DNA from: Arbacia lixula
Lineage: Eukaryota; Echinodermata; Echinoidea; Arbacioida; Arbaciidae
Direction: 5' to 3'
Assembly (NCBI GenBank): GCA_963669155.1
Contig: OZ022581.1
Coordinates: forward strand, 10,519,997-10,583,996
Length of the DNA stretch: 64,000 nt
A model generated the notes under the pieces. It worked only from the letters and a program-made list of their open reading frames with translations, had not been told where the DNA came from and searched no databases. Position numbers and translations under genes: made by a program. Positions 1-11,967 of this stretch are shown here, piece by piece; within the stretch, counting starts at the first letter, position 1; each line of letters begins with the position of its first letter.

Positions 1-30
1 CTGTACTGAAAGCTCATCTTTTCTCAGCAG

Positions 31-169
31 GAAAACAGACCAGCTCATTATTCTTGTGATAAAGGACATGATCACGATTAAGGATGTGAACTCTGTCAGG
101 AATGCCCTGTTCTGGAATTCGGAAGGTTACAAGGAGTCCACTGTCACATTGCTTCATGTACATGTACAG
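31..169 (+). CDS. Candidate internal coding exon of an unrecognised gene entering from the left
   Basis: A pyrimidine-rich tract ending in CAG (to base 30) is followed by 139 nt that stay open in one frame (codons from base 32) and end in CAG before GTAACA. The 46 residues include KDMITIKDVNSVRNALFW and then NSEGYKESTVTLLH, which has a normal globular composition unlike the low-complexity frames around it. The exon would start one base into a codon and end on a codon boundary. I do not recognise the protein. The frame runs on to 247 if the donor is not used. The call rests only on splice-site fit and amino-acid character, so it could be chance. Confidence 0.4.
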
Positions 170-520
170 GTAACAGTCAAATCAGTAGCTTCGAAATGTA
201 TCAAGTTGACTCTCATTTCATACCATAATTTTACCATTTGTACCTGATACAGTAGGTATGAACCATTTCAGTTCCAAGCATCAGCGGCCCCATATCCATA
301 ACAACTCATGTTTCTTGTTGATGGGACTAAGCAGGTTACAGGGGCTTCTGTGTATCCAATATTCTGTGGGTGGCAAGGAGTCTAGCTGACGGACTACACT
401 AGGCTTTGAGCCAGGACACTAGAGACTAGTCTTGCACCCAGACTCTCTATCTCACATGCTCCACTAATTACCCTCATTGACAACATATTCAGTGTTTCAT
501 TTGTAATATCATAACAACAT

Positions 521-825
521 GGGGTGTTTAACCAAGCTGTTTGTAAGCTACAATTGACTTTACGAGCGACTGGTGATCCCCTCTTGTGCTAAATGCGATA
601 CCACACTTTGTTCCTGTTTTACCATATTACCAAATCCTTATGAGATTTGACAAATCATAAGCTTTATATTCAGACAAAGTCTTGTTAAGAACAAGAAAAT
701 TTCATTTAATAAATATCAGATTTGAACTTCACCTGATGGGAATCAAAATCATTGAGAATATGATTTAGCACAAGAAGGGATAACGAGTCATTCATAGCTT
801 ATGAACAGCTTGGTGAAACACCCCC
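521..825. mobile_element. Foldback MITE-like element
   Basis: The left arm GGGGTGTTTAACCAAGCTGT and about 80 following bases reappear in reverse complement at 733-825, including a shared CTTGTGCTAAAT block, giving an imperfect hairpin with about 130 nt between the arms. There is no open frame inside, so it would be non-autonomous. I cannot see a clear target duplication. It lies in the presumed intron after the left exon. Confidence 0.55.
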
Positions 826-2214
826 TGGAGTGCATCAGTGGCTATGACAATCGTGAATACACTGGGGAAAGAGAAAGGCAGTCATAGGTCTGGGATTGAA
901 ACTAACTACAGACGAGCATACTTAACAGTATGTGTCACTCAGCGATCAATAGCTTCAATGGGTTTTAATAATGTACTGCCGCTTCACAAAATGAGCAGGC
1001 TGATATCACCAAGCCTGTTCCACTGGTTGGCCCTTTGGGCGTCAGACCCTAACAAGCTGATCAATACTCAACAAATTAAGCCTTTCATGTATGTGCACAC
1101 ATGCACACACACACACTCAAATACAAACACACAAACACACACAGAGTTTTCTTATTTATTTTATGTCAATTATCTAATCTTTCTAATTAATCATACTAAC
1201 TATTTTTTCTATCCAATCATGGTTTAATTTGAGCTGTTCACATGAGGACTAATCATCTAAAAAAAAAAAAAAAATTCTCTCTGAAATCAGTTCACTGTGA
1301 TCAATTTATGTAGGTTATTTTTTAAAGTAAATTTCCTTCCACATAACTGTAATGAATCATAAATTTATGTTATAAGGCACTTCGAATCTTTCCCCAAACT
1401 CAAAAGCGTTACTGAGGTCAACTTCAAGGGTATCACATATCCTTCATATCATACTCACATGAAATATAAATTCTCTACTAAAGCCATGTAAAATAGCCAA
1501 TTTGAACAACAAGTACATTGCCAGTACATATATGAACAGGGGGGGAGGGGTGTCCTTCTATAAACTAATCAATAGTCCTGACATAGTAGGTCAATGCAGG
1601 ACAAGTTGTGGGCAGTCCAGCCCAAACCAATAATCAATAAATCACCTTTCACACTTTTAACGATCAGAGTGTGCATGTGAAGCTATTGTGTGAAGTCAAC
1701 ATGTCTGATGTACAAATGTATAACAGTACATGATGGTACATGACAGGTATAAGACAATTCCATACTTCTAGTAACCTAATTTCTAGGTTGTTGAGTGCAT
1801 GGATACAAGCAAGGTTCTGTTATCAGGAATTATGTTCCACGTACTAAGAATGTTGCTATATTAAGAGTTAATCGTGTGATAAAGCATAGTTTTGCCCATC
1901 TGATCAGCTGAGAAGAAAAGTTCGTTATACTCTAGGTGAAAGTACTTTTTGGTTTCGCTGATTTCTTCACTCCTCACAGTCCTAAAGCGTGATCAATATG
2001 ATGAGTGCATGTGAAATAAAAGTGTGTTACACTCGGCCTATCAACTGACTAACAGTGGCTCCTACTAATGCGTCCTTAACATGTGTTCCCCATGGCAGCG
2101 GCCCGAGGTTAGGTAGAGAAGTAAACATTACTTTTGTACGTCAAATTGTCATTTTTGGTATAGATAGTTGGTTTCAGATGTGGAATATAAAGCAAAATCA
2201 ACTTTTGGTTTCAG
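826..2214. other. Presumed intron or non-coding DNA
   Basis: It holds a CA-rich microsatellite (about 1096-1141), an A-run (1260-1274) and a G-rich run near 1540. The open frame at 838-1227 runs through the CA repeat and shows no domain. I see no further gene. Confidence 0.4.
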
Positions 2215-2319
2215 GCAGTGAGACGAAATATCACCCTCACCAACGTTGGTTATTTGCTTACTATCCAGCAGGAGGGGCTCGTCATTCATGAAATAAAAAA
2301 AAAATGTACCCAAGGTTAA
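2215..2319 (+). CDS. Possible last exon of the left-hand gene
   Basis: After an acceptor-like TTGGTTTCAG ending at 2214, 34 codons are open and end in TAA at 2317-2319. The phase matches the exon ending at 169. The peptide includes RRNITLTNVGYLLTIQQEGL and then VIHEIKKKC. Two AATAAA polyadenylation-type hexamers follow or overlap (2292 and 2319). The polypyrimidine tract is weak and the exon is short, so this is tentative. If true, the intron 170-2214 contains the foldback element at 521-825. Confidence 0.22.
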   Translation, partial: AVRRNITLTNVGYLLTIQQEGLVIHEIKKKCTQG

Positions 2320-2904
2320 ATAAAAAGAGAATTTAATCGTTTAGAAAATTAGGAAGTAAAATTCGATCTTATCTTCCTACTCTCTCTCTCTACTAAGATA
2401 TGAACTTTATTAGCAGGTCATTGTGTTACATCATGGACCCCCCTCCCCCCTATGAAGGGGCTCCCTTATGATACCCTCATCGACATATCCTCACCCAGAT
2501 CATCCATCTGTCACAAATGAAGCTGTCCTTAATCCCACTGGCATCTCCTCCCCATTCAAAGTGAGGCAGACGAACAGCGTGAAACAGAGCGGAGTAAGAG
2601 AGATTAACTTATTTCAAAAGATTTAGGGAGGGGGGTACACCGATCAATTGTTACAGTTGTGCTGTATACTCCCAACAGCTCGATATGTAGGTAACTCAAT
2701 CATGCAATGATGCAAACCAAGTCTATTGCCCATGCACAAGTAAATTTCAGCAAATCCTTAAAACCTAATGCTAATCGTATTATGTTTAATGTTGATCCCT
2801 TCCTTAATCCATGTACCCCATTACTCCTTACTACCCCCCATGCTAACCCTTCTCCATCCCCCTCATGATCTGCAATAAGCCATTTTCACAATGTACTTAC
2901 AACT

Positions 2905-3035
2905 TTCTCCCTAACTGCAGAGGAATGCATCAATATTACATTCACCTGTATTTCAGAATTCAGTTTCAATGGGTGGTGCTCACTCTCAATCTATTAGTTG
3001 TTGCTACTCAGACAATCCTCGAACAAGCATTAGGG
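2905..3035 (+). repeat. Fragment related to the centre of the 34800-35293 MITE
   Basis: The segment shares CACCTGTAT, then the nearly uninterrupted TTAGTTGTTGCTACTCAGAC and a following CCTCGAACAAGC with bases 34999-35125. The spacing matches and the flanking sequence differs. It is best read as a decayed relative, or as an older unit captured by that element. Confidence 0.5.
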
Positions 3036-3596
3036 TTAAATGAGTTTTCCTATCATTGTCATCATCATCCTCTGTCATCATCAGCATGTCCCAACATGAA
3101 TAAGGGAAGCTTACAAAATAGAAGTGTTTGGATTCCAGAACCTAAGCCACAAGCTTTTCTCCATCTCATTATCTGCCTGGTCTTTGACCCCAATTACTCA
3201 AGCTGTGGTAGCTGCAAAAGAACCACAAGAATTTGAAAAATGTCTCACATTTCAGGAAAAGTGTAAAATTCCTGAAACCTTAAAAATGCAAGGAATGTGT
3301 GCAACAGTGCAATAACCTGTTGCAAGAGCACTTTCTCTTTTTCTCTTCTGCCTTTCTTTCATCTTTTGTCATACAAACATGTTGATTATATGGGCCTTCC
3401 TCTACCATGCCACTTACACAAAATGCACATTTTTTTTTTTCATTTTTTTTTTTTTTTGGGGGGAGGGGGTAAACAAATGAATCCTTACAATTCAAAGCTG
3501 GGTTAAACCCTCTGTAATCTTCTTCAAATCCCCACCAAAAATATGCTCCCTCTCCCTGTTTGTTTCCCCTTTCCTTTCATCTCTCTTCCTCTTCCC

Positions 3597-3634
<38 letters not shown>

Positions 3635-3675
3635 CTCGCTCTCTCTCTCCCTACCTCCCTCCCTCTCTCTCCCTC

Positions 3676-3712
<37 letters not shown>

Positions 3713-3718
3713 TCTCTG
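3597..3718. repeat. (CT)n/(CTAT)n microsatellite
   Basis: A compound pyrimidine repeat of about 120 bp, with CT tracts, a short CTAT block near 3621 and CCCT interruptions. All three plus frames read as Ser/Leu/Pro repeats with no coding meaning. Confidence 0.9.
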
Positions 3719-4461
3719 TATCTGTCTCATTACAAACATCCTGTAATCACCTTGCATAACCACCCATCCATGTTTTGGTACTGACAACATATCGTCATAA
3801 TCCTCAGAAGGTCAGTATGTTATTGTGATAATCCCTTTCTGCAAATGTGTGCCGTTTTTCTACCAATTTCTTAATCGTATCACCTTCTCTCTCCCTTTTC
3901 CTTCCCCATTATAATTTAATCACAGCAAATAAACTGAAAAGCAAGATAAGGGAATTACTGGTTTAACAATTGAGTAAGTCCATAATGTTCTCAAGCCATA
4001 CATTAAGATGGAAACAACAGGTGACAGGCATGAGCAGTTCTCATGACACAGTCAACATAATCTTTGCATACAAGTCCCTCCTAGTACATGGAAAAACACT
4101 GCAGAGCTTTGCTATGCAGCTAAGTGCACTGAATTACAGGTGAATAGCGGTATCAGTTGCGCAATCAGTAGCAGTGTGAAGTGTATACTGTATTGAACAT
4201 TGCTGGGGTTCGTCTGGTGTGTAGTCTATTCCACTTTTTACTGAATGAGTAAAATAAAATTACATTAATTAGAGCATTATTGGGTATAGTAAGGTGCCTT
4301 TTAAGCATCAAAGTCTAATTCCTTCATGCACAATTGCACTTGCGAGATAAAACTGCTATATTGACATTACTTAAAGATTTCATTGAATTTCAATGTACTT
4401 TACAAGCACAAACAGTTTTTTTTAACCTTTGAAAGATAATAACAAAAAAGCTACATGAACA

Positions 4462-4578
4462 ACTCAAATCAATCTAAAATTAACACATCAATTCAGTTAA
4501 AATCTAATTATCTATTTTTCAAATCAACCTAAACTGAACACATTAATTTAGTTGTAATCTTATTAATTTATTTTTCAA
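4462..4578. repeat. Two-copy 58-bp tandem repeat
   Basis: The block with TCAAATCAATCTAAAATTAA, then CACATCAATT and CTATTTTTC, recurs once in diverged form directly downstream. Confidence 0.6.
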
Positions 4579-6043
4579 AAGGGTACCATTTTTTTTTTCA
4601 AACCTAGGACGTAGGTTGTAATGGATGACTCCATAAAATTTATACAACCACATGTACTCCTGAGGCCCAAGAATAAGCGCTCATAAATAAAAATAATCTG
4701 CTATTTCTCTTCTTTCCCTGGGGGTAGATTGGAGGAATAAATCTATTCAGCAAGCAGTAATACCATGACTCACACTAGATACACACCTCCCTGTTTCTTA
4801 CTCAGCCCAGAGGCTCCAGCTAATCGTGACCAGAAAGAGGTGGAATCATGTAATTGGATGATTAAGTAATTTATGAATTTGCGACGTCTGGGCCGAAATG
4901 TGCCGAGCATGAAATTGGGCTCTTTTCCTCAACTCCCCAATTGATTTTTTTTTTGTGTAGTCCTTGTGAAGCGGAGTCTGATGTCCCATCGGCAGACAAT
5001 AGAGAGACATGATTACATACTTATGTATCGAGCTTTCGCTCGCTCCGTTCCCCGTTCAATCAGCCTGAGGAAGGAAATGCTGCTGCCCCGGAGGGTCGGG
5101 CCAGCAGCACGCACATTTTCTGCAAATTCAGCACTTTACAGGAGCGGGTTTACCAATCTGAAAATGTTGTTAGATGAAAGTATGATATAGCTCAATCAAG
5201 CATATATTTCTCTTGATGGAGGGGTAAAAACCTCATTTCTCTCACAAAGTGGTATGATGGAATCATCCCCGCATTGTCTGTTTACGGTGCCCTTTGTGGA
5301 TTACCATCATCATTTTCCTCAATTATGAAAATCTAGTTTTGATGATTTAAGTTCCCAAAGTATACTCCCCGTCATCATTCCCTTTCATTACTCCCCTAAT
5401 ATCTCCTGGCGCCAGATCTTTCACTCCAATATCACTTTGTGTTCTATTTTTATTCTCACCAATTTGCTGACATCATGACAAACAAATGTAATGTACACAA
5501 CTCCCACATGTATGGATCAGAGGGCATTAGCAGAAAATATATGACGTTGGTGAATTTCAGATTGATATCTAAGTAAACTTGAATATATACAGTATACATT
5601 TCATTTTCAACAGCTAGGGCTATTGCACTGTACATGATCATACATTGCACAGTTTAAACTTCAAAACGATTAATGTTTATTAATGGTACAGGTACGATTC
5701 TATCATCAGACAACTTTCAAGATATGAATCAGTATGTGGATTAGTAATCACAATGCTACACAGGTCTACACTTTACAGGCGTAGAAACTGAAAGCTTTGG
5801 GGGAAAAGGTTGACTGATATACAAGTACAGACCTGATACAGGAACATACTTGAATACAGGAGATCCTATTTTAACTGTATCGAGTATGGTGTTCAAAATA
5901 CTGCACAATCCTTAGTGTCAAAACACGGTTCTGCTTCAGACATGTTCAAGCAAAGCTCACTTTACTAACATGATCACATGACATTCCATGTTCCATTCAA
6001 CCCAGTCAGGTGTCTGACCTTGCCCAAACTCTATGGTCCTACA

Positions 6044-6044
6044 G

Positions 6045-6079
<35 letters not shown>

Positions 6080-6162
6080 GTAGAGATTACAATGTAGGGG
6101 AGATCAGAGAGTGATATAGAGAAAAAGAGAAAGATATATGTAGGGAGAGGATTTCAAAGGGG

Positions 6163-6218
<56 letters not shown>
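6044..6218. repeat. (GA)n microsatellites with a G-run
   Basis: GA repeats at 6044-6068 and about 6167-6218 are separated by purine-rich DNA, and a run of G follows the first block. The element at 6226 lies directly to the right. Confidence 0.9.
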
Positions 6219-6221
<3 letters not shown>

Positions 6222-6225
6222 GATA

Positions 6226-6446
6226 GTCTGGCTTCCAGGCTTTTGGACGTGGCTAATCAAAACTTAAAGATAAGAGTCTAGTATTCACAAGACTAGTCAC
6301 TCTTTCATTCTCCTCTACTCTCCCTCTATTCTATGTTCATGTGAGCTGGTAAAAAGGAATTGAGAATGATTAGTCTAATGCAGCCAGACCCGTTTATTGA
6401 ATATTGTAATTTGTTTTAAAAATGCCCCACAGCCTGGAAGCCAGGC
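6226..6446. mobile_element. TA-flanked foldback MITE, family with self-paired ends (copy 1)
   Basis: The left end GTCTGGCTTCCAGGC and right end GCCTGGAAGCCAGGC are inverted copies of each other, and each is itself a short palindrome (GCCTGG, 3-nt spacer, CCAGGC). Inverted similarity continues inward around TAGTCT/AGACTA motifs. TA flanks both ends (6224-6225 and 6447-6448). A second copy is at 11766-11965. No coding capacity. Confidence 0.7.
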
Positions 6447-6448
6447 TA

Positions 6449-9400
6449 ATGGAGTGGGTGCCTGAAATAGGCAAAATGAAACACACTCAAAAGAATCTTG
6501 AAGGACTTATCAACAAAAAGCTGTCAATGGTAAACAGAATGTAAGGACCATCAGGCCTGTTCCCAAATACAAAAAGAAAAGGGGAAATGTAGATTGGCCT
6601 TGCCAGCTACTTCAGTCTACTTACATACTTATTTAAGTAATGAGGCTATTCTGGAACTCTAATCTTTACCTTTTGGAGGCAAACAGAAACCTTTAGGTAA
6701 AGGATTTGCACCAATGAGAAAGCAGAAGAGACTGGATAGATTAGTTTCAGGTTTCTGCATCTTACCCTGTACATGTGCTCAAACCTGTAGACAAGACTTC
6801 CCAGATGTTGGGATGTATTATACTGTAGGGGGATGCATCTCTGATAACAAGTGAAATTGAATAAATGTAGAAGACCCAAAGAAACAGATTGGCAACAGTT
6901 TGTGAACATTTAGACTTGTAATATTGAAGGAAGATCAGTATTGCTGAAAATCAAGATTACTCTAGCACCCAATCATTTAACGTTCTGTACATCTTTTTCA
7001 TTTTTCTTCTGTACCATGCATATCTACCCAGAATATCATCTTCCTTGGATGTGCAAGCAAGATGACAGGTAATTTTTTACAACATAATGTATAGTTTTTA
7101 TTGATCAAGAAAACAACTGGACGCAAACACTTAGCCTGAAAAGTGCCCTACTGCATACAAAATACATCAGAGCCCCCTAAAATATGCCACGCAAGTGACT
7201 GGAGAAAACGCAAAGGCTCCTTAAATGATAAATTACTTATAAATCAGTGCGCGGAATGCTAAACAAGGATGCAATATATTTGTTTCATGCCACTGATTAT
7301 GAAATATTGTGACAGAAAAAGAGGGAATGGCTATAAATTAGATCTGTCTATTTTGTAAATGTCAAGTTCTATTTCGAATGTCAAATGATCCACCCCCAAT
7401 CAGGTCTACTTCATCAATTTATAAATCATAATATCTGTAGAGAGGCTGATTGGGCATCTGAGGTATCATCATACAGAATGTGGAAGCGCCTTCTTGTATG
7501 ACATTAGGGCCATTTTACAGTTGTAGCTGCCTTTTAAAGGGAAAATGACGTCAGCAATCATGAGGATTCACATCGTTGTTGCTGAGTAGTGTCCACCAGT
7601 GACTTGTGATGTCCAAATCCTGCTCAGCCTTCCTTGCCTCTCTGTTTGCTCAGCCTCACTCATGCATTGTGGGTAACTGAGTACAGACCAGTATACATCT
7701 CAAATGCTGACTAGACTTTTCTTTTACATCCAAAATCAATAATGTGCAACACTTTCATTTCTCTGTATTTTTTTTTCAAAATCATTTCATCATCAAACAT
7801 TTTCAAAGGTACACTGTAACCTGTAGTGTCCCATTTGAAAACACAACCAAATTAAGTAACATCTCAAGAATAGCATACATGTACCTGACAAAGTACAAAT
7901 AACGCTTGAAAAAACATCATCTTGTTAGTTTGCCTTTCAGTCTGAGCTTCTTTTTAAAGTGCAAATAAAATCTGGAACTAAAAATTATACCTCCCTGTTG
8001 CATACAAGAACCTCTTCTCACCAAGTTGACAAACAATCAATCTGTATTAAACATTGTTGTGAATGAGTCACTTCACTTGTGATATCAAAAATTAAATTAC
8101 CAGTACAAAGGTCAGCATGTACTAAAGTCAAAGTTTGGATGAACCACACAAATATATAACTGTACAATATACAAATATAATTTTAAAGGAGGTGGTCAAT
8201 ATAAGTCCACTTTAATGATGTTTCTTCGTGGAAATATTTCTTACATAACTATATTTTAGGCCTCCGCCTTTCAACGTTCTTTATATGATGTATATCTAGT
8301 GATGGTTTTAGTTTCATGACTTCCGCGAATTCAAACCTAGCCTCAAAATTGTACTTGTTATAACAGCCATGCACTTTTATGTACTCCGTGCATACATAAA
8401 TCAGTGTGTACCCATCTCAGAATGTACATGTGACTCTTCTATCAAGTCCATGTACATTGTATGCTGACTATACGCAAAGAAAAAACAGACATTTGTGTAA
8501 AAAGCACAAGTTCACAATATCAAATCAGTCTCCACAAAGGTATTTCATTATTAACATAATCAAGAAGCTCACATAACCTTTTCAATAAAAAATAGCAAGG
8601 TACATGTATGCTAGCTATAGGTGCTGGTATTGAAGCTATGTAGAAATGAAATGATACAATAACGTATGCAAAGTGCACATCTACCACAGGTTACCAGCCT
8701 ACCTGTAAAACCAAGCGTTTTTTATGCATGTGAACAAAATTTACAGGCTTAGTTAAGTCTCATTAATATAAATGTGTAGTATAGTACAGCTTACTCAATG
8801 GAGGTTTTGTTTCCCGGCAGCAGTGCTCGCAATGTACATGTACATGTACATCCGCTTCCTCAGCAATATGGAAATATACATGTAGCATGTAGGCCTTACA
8901 TGTTTTCAAACAAAATTGTTATGGTTCTACTGTCATACTGTTGCATGGGTCTGCAAGTGCATCTACTCGTACGGCTACAGCCAGTCTTAATTTCATGTGA
9001 TCTGAATACCATAGGCAACGTTTTTCACACACACAAAACAAATATCACGTAAATTTTTTCAAAACTATTTAAAAAAAATTTGTGCGAATAATAGCACCGG
9101 CAAATCTTCCCTTTCCTTCCATGTTTTACCGCCCCAAAGCAATCCTGAAAGAGCATCTTTCTTACTTTCAGTCTGTTTTTTCGGAGCCTTCTTTCTGTTA
9201 TTGCAAAGGAGTAATAAACCTCCATATCATTTACATGAACTTGTAGTCTCCTACAAGAAGTCATTTTTCTCCTGTTGGATATTACCACAGTCTTTTGTTC
9301 ACACCAACTTGAAGCAGGGAATGTCATTTCTCACTCACATGTGGCATACATATTGTATGCCATACGTACAACAAATTCGCAAAGTGGTCCTTTTGCAAAT

Positions 9401-10042
9401 GAAAGCAAAGTCAACGATTAATGGACTTGTTGGCAGATGGGTATTAATGAGTAACACAGACTGTCTGTCTAGCGCTTTGTCCTTACCACTACAGACGGAC
9501 GGAGGCATGTACAACATCTACCGCACCCTCCCTTACCCTCTCTCTATTCTCCACCCCTACCCATATTTCATTTCTTAAAGGTGATCTTCCCTTCTGCACA
9601 AATATCAATTCTGCAAGAAGTACAATATGAAGTCCAGTTTGTGAAATACGAGTCTGAATCTTGACAGTGACATACAGCATGAGATATAAACACTGCCTCC
9701 ATGGCTCAGTTTCCATTTCGAGTGCAAAGTGAGGTCAAACTTATCCATTTGGTCATATTTTATTCGAAATAATCATCCCATATCATAAAGCTAATAAGAA
9801 ATAACTCTGATATTATGATTTCATTGAGTTTCATGGATTGTGATGTTCAAAAGAATTTTCCCAATGCAAGGATCTGCAAATTTACACTGGGCTATAATTT
9901 TAGACAACCAGGTAGCCAATAATCCAGAGGAAATGTAATGGTGAATACCTAACTTTAGAGGCATGTTCTGGTGTATTTTCTTTCATTCACTGTGGTATTG
10001 ACACAACTTTCCTTTTTGACCTGCAAAATGGGCACATTGCCT
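6449..10042. other. Non-coding stretch, nothing recognised
   Basis: AT-rich unique-looking DNA with many TACATGTA palindromes (for example 8832-8848). The longest frames, 8798-9052 and 9025-9578, show no domain, biased composition or splice context that would support a gene. Confidence 0.5.
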
Positions 10043-10381
10043 TTAAAGGGCATATACTGTGTTGGGAAGGCAAAAAGCCTTCAAAAGGTAATTGTTAGCA
10101 ATCTTCTTGCCAATGGTCTTAAATTCATGTATTGCCCATTTTAGAAGCTTGCTGAAATTTATTTGCTCTCAAATGATCTACATTTTGAGTAATGAGTGAT
10201 TAAATCACAAATTTAATCATTAATAATTCATTACTCCAAATATGGATCATTTGAGGGCAAATTACTTTCAGCAAGCTTCTAAAATGGACAATACAGGAAT
10301 TTAAGACCATTGGCGAGAAGATTGCTAACAATTACCTTTTGAAGGCTTTTTTGCCTTCCCAGTACAGTATATGCCCTTTAA
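10043..10381. mobile_element. Foldback MITE, long hairpin
   Basis: The left end TTAAAGGGCATATACTG is matched by CAGTATATGCCCTTTAA at the right end. Both arms (about 140 nt each) carry GGAAGGCAAAAAGCCTTCAAAAGG, and its complement, followed by GTAATTGTTAGCAATCTTC, so the element is one long imperfect palindrome around ATTTAATCATTAATAATTC. The ends fit a TA duplication followed by AAGGG, as in the elements at 33569 and 34800. No ORF. Confidence 0.8.
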
Positions 10382-10493
10382 TGTGGCTTTCCTCATCCAT
10401 TACACTCTTGCCACAGTCTGCCAGACCAACACTGTGCTCCAGACATATAGCACATGTAGTACATTGCAGAGCTGTGAAACCCATTAGAAGAAC

Positions 10494-11440
10494 AAATGGG
10501 CTTGGGATGCATAGGATATGAGAGGTGTGAGAGAAACCTCCATGCCCATCAAACAAAACCTGCATGTACAAGAAGACACACTGCATAAACAGAACAACAT
10601 GGGACCTTTCACACGCTAATTTTAAAAAGGTTTCCACCAAATGGGCTTGGGATGTATTGGATTTGAAAGGTGTCAGAGAAACATCCACACTCATCAAGCA
10701 ATCTGCATGTACAAGTAGATACACCACATATATGTAAGCAGCAGAACATGGGACCTTTCACACACACGCACGTTAGGGACGTTTTCACTAAATGGGACCT
10801 TTCATACAAGAGCCTGGAACCCTTCACATAAGTAATGAGATGTTTTTGACAAATGGGCGTAGGATGCATCGGATGTGAAAAGTGTGGCAGACCAAGCTCA
10901 TCAAGCAAACTGCATGTACAAGTAGATACACCACAGTAAGCAGCAGAACATGGGACCTTTCACACACACACACACATTAGGGACGTTTTCACCAAATGGA
11001 CTTGGGATACATCAGATGTGAAAGGTGTGAGAGGCACAGACGAGCTCTTCAAGCAACCTGCATGTACAAGTAGATACACCACAGTAAGCAGCAGAACATG
11101 GGACCTTTTACACACACACACACATTAGGGACGTTTTCACCAAATGGACTTGGGATACATCAGATGTGAAAGGTGTGAGAGGCACAGACGAGCTCTTCAA
11201 GCAACCTGCATGTACACATAGACACACCACATAAAAAGGAGACTCTGGGAAGTTTCATACACAAGCCTGGGACGTTTCATAAAAACTACAGAGATGTTTT
11301 TGACAAATGGGTTTGGGATGCATCGGATGTGAAAGGTGAGAGAGGAATGACCAAGCCCATCAAGCAACCTGCCTATACAAGTAGACACACCATGTAAACG
11401 AGAGAGCCAGGGACCTATCACACACATACAATGTCCGAAG
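10494..11440. repeat. Six-unit diverged tandem repeat (about 145-215 bp period)
   Basis: The phrase AAATGGGCTTGGGATGCAT, a GATGTGAAAGGTGTGAGAG block and CCTGCATGTACAAGTAGA recur at about 10494, 10639, 10852, 10995, 11142 and 11305. The third and fourth intervals (143 and 147 bp) are nearly identical and look like the newest duplication. Units carry CA runs and ACATGGGACCTTTCACAC. Minus-strand frames of 85-131 codons across it are by-products of the repeat. Confidence 0.8.
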
Positions 11441-11763
11441 AGGAATGTTTGCATCAGCTCAACTTAAAAAAAAATATGACCTGGAAAGGAAGCATGATAT
11501 TATTTTCAAACAGATGTATATCACAAAGATTATGAAATCTTCTAAAAATATGCGATACATACCAAACTCTTATGAAACATTTCTGTGCAGCCCAATACTA
11601 TCCTATCACAAATACTAATATTTTAGATGAGGCTGAAAGAGGCCTTGGACTTCAGGAATGAGGTCAAACACTCTGGAGCAGTCACAACATGACCCTCCTC
11701 TATGATCACCTTTGTTTAGCCTTGAAAGAATGGAACCGGCCAGGCATCTGTGACCTTTCCCAA
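11441..11763. other. Spacer, nothing recognised
   Basis: Unique-looking AT-rich DNA between the tandem repeat and the next MITE. No frame, RNA gene or repeat seen. Confidence 0.5.
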
Positions 11764-11765
11764 TA

Positions 11766-11965
11766 GCCTAGCTTCCAGGCTGTTAAGCATTTCTAAACTA
11801 ATCTAATCAATAAGGGGTCTGGATTCAGTAGACTAATCATTCTCAATTTCTTCTTCGCTTCACCCCATTCAGAAAAGAGGAGGAGGTCACGTAACTAGTC
11901 TAATGAGTACCAGACTTCATTTTTTCAGTTTGGAATAGAAATGTCCATCTGCCTGGAAGGCAGGC
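11766..11965. mobile_element. TA-flanked foldback MITE, family with self-paired ends (copy 2)
   Basis: The ends GCCTAGCTTCCAGGC and GCCTGGAAGGCAGGC, TA at both borders, and the internal phrases GGGTCTGG, GACTAATCATTCTCAATTTC and GTCTAATG match the element at 6226-6446, partly in opposite orientation. Non-coding. Confidence 0.7.
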
Positions 11966-11967
11966 TA

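Larger units (their letters stand above)
2320..6043. other. Non-coding stretch with simple repeats
   Basis: Contains a C-run tract near 2438, a fragment related to the arm of the element at 34800 (2905-3035), T- and G-runs (3429-3470), a CT/CTAT microsatellite (3597-3718) and a two-copy tandem repeat of about 58 bp at 4462-4578. Frames such as 3543-3784 come only from the CT repeat. No gene seen. Confidence 0.5.
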
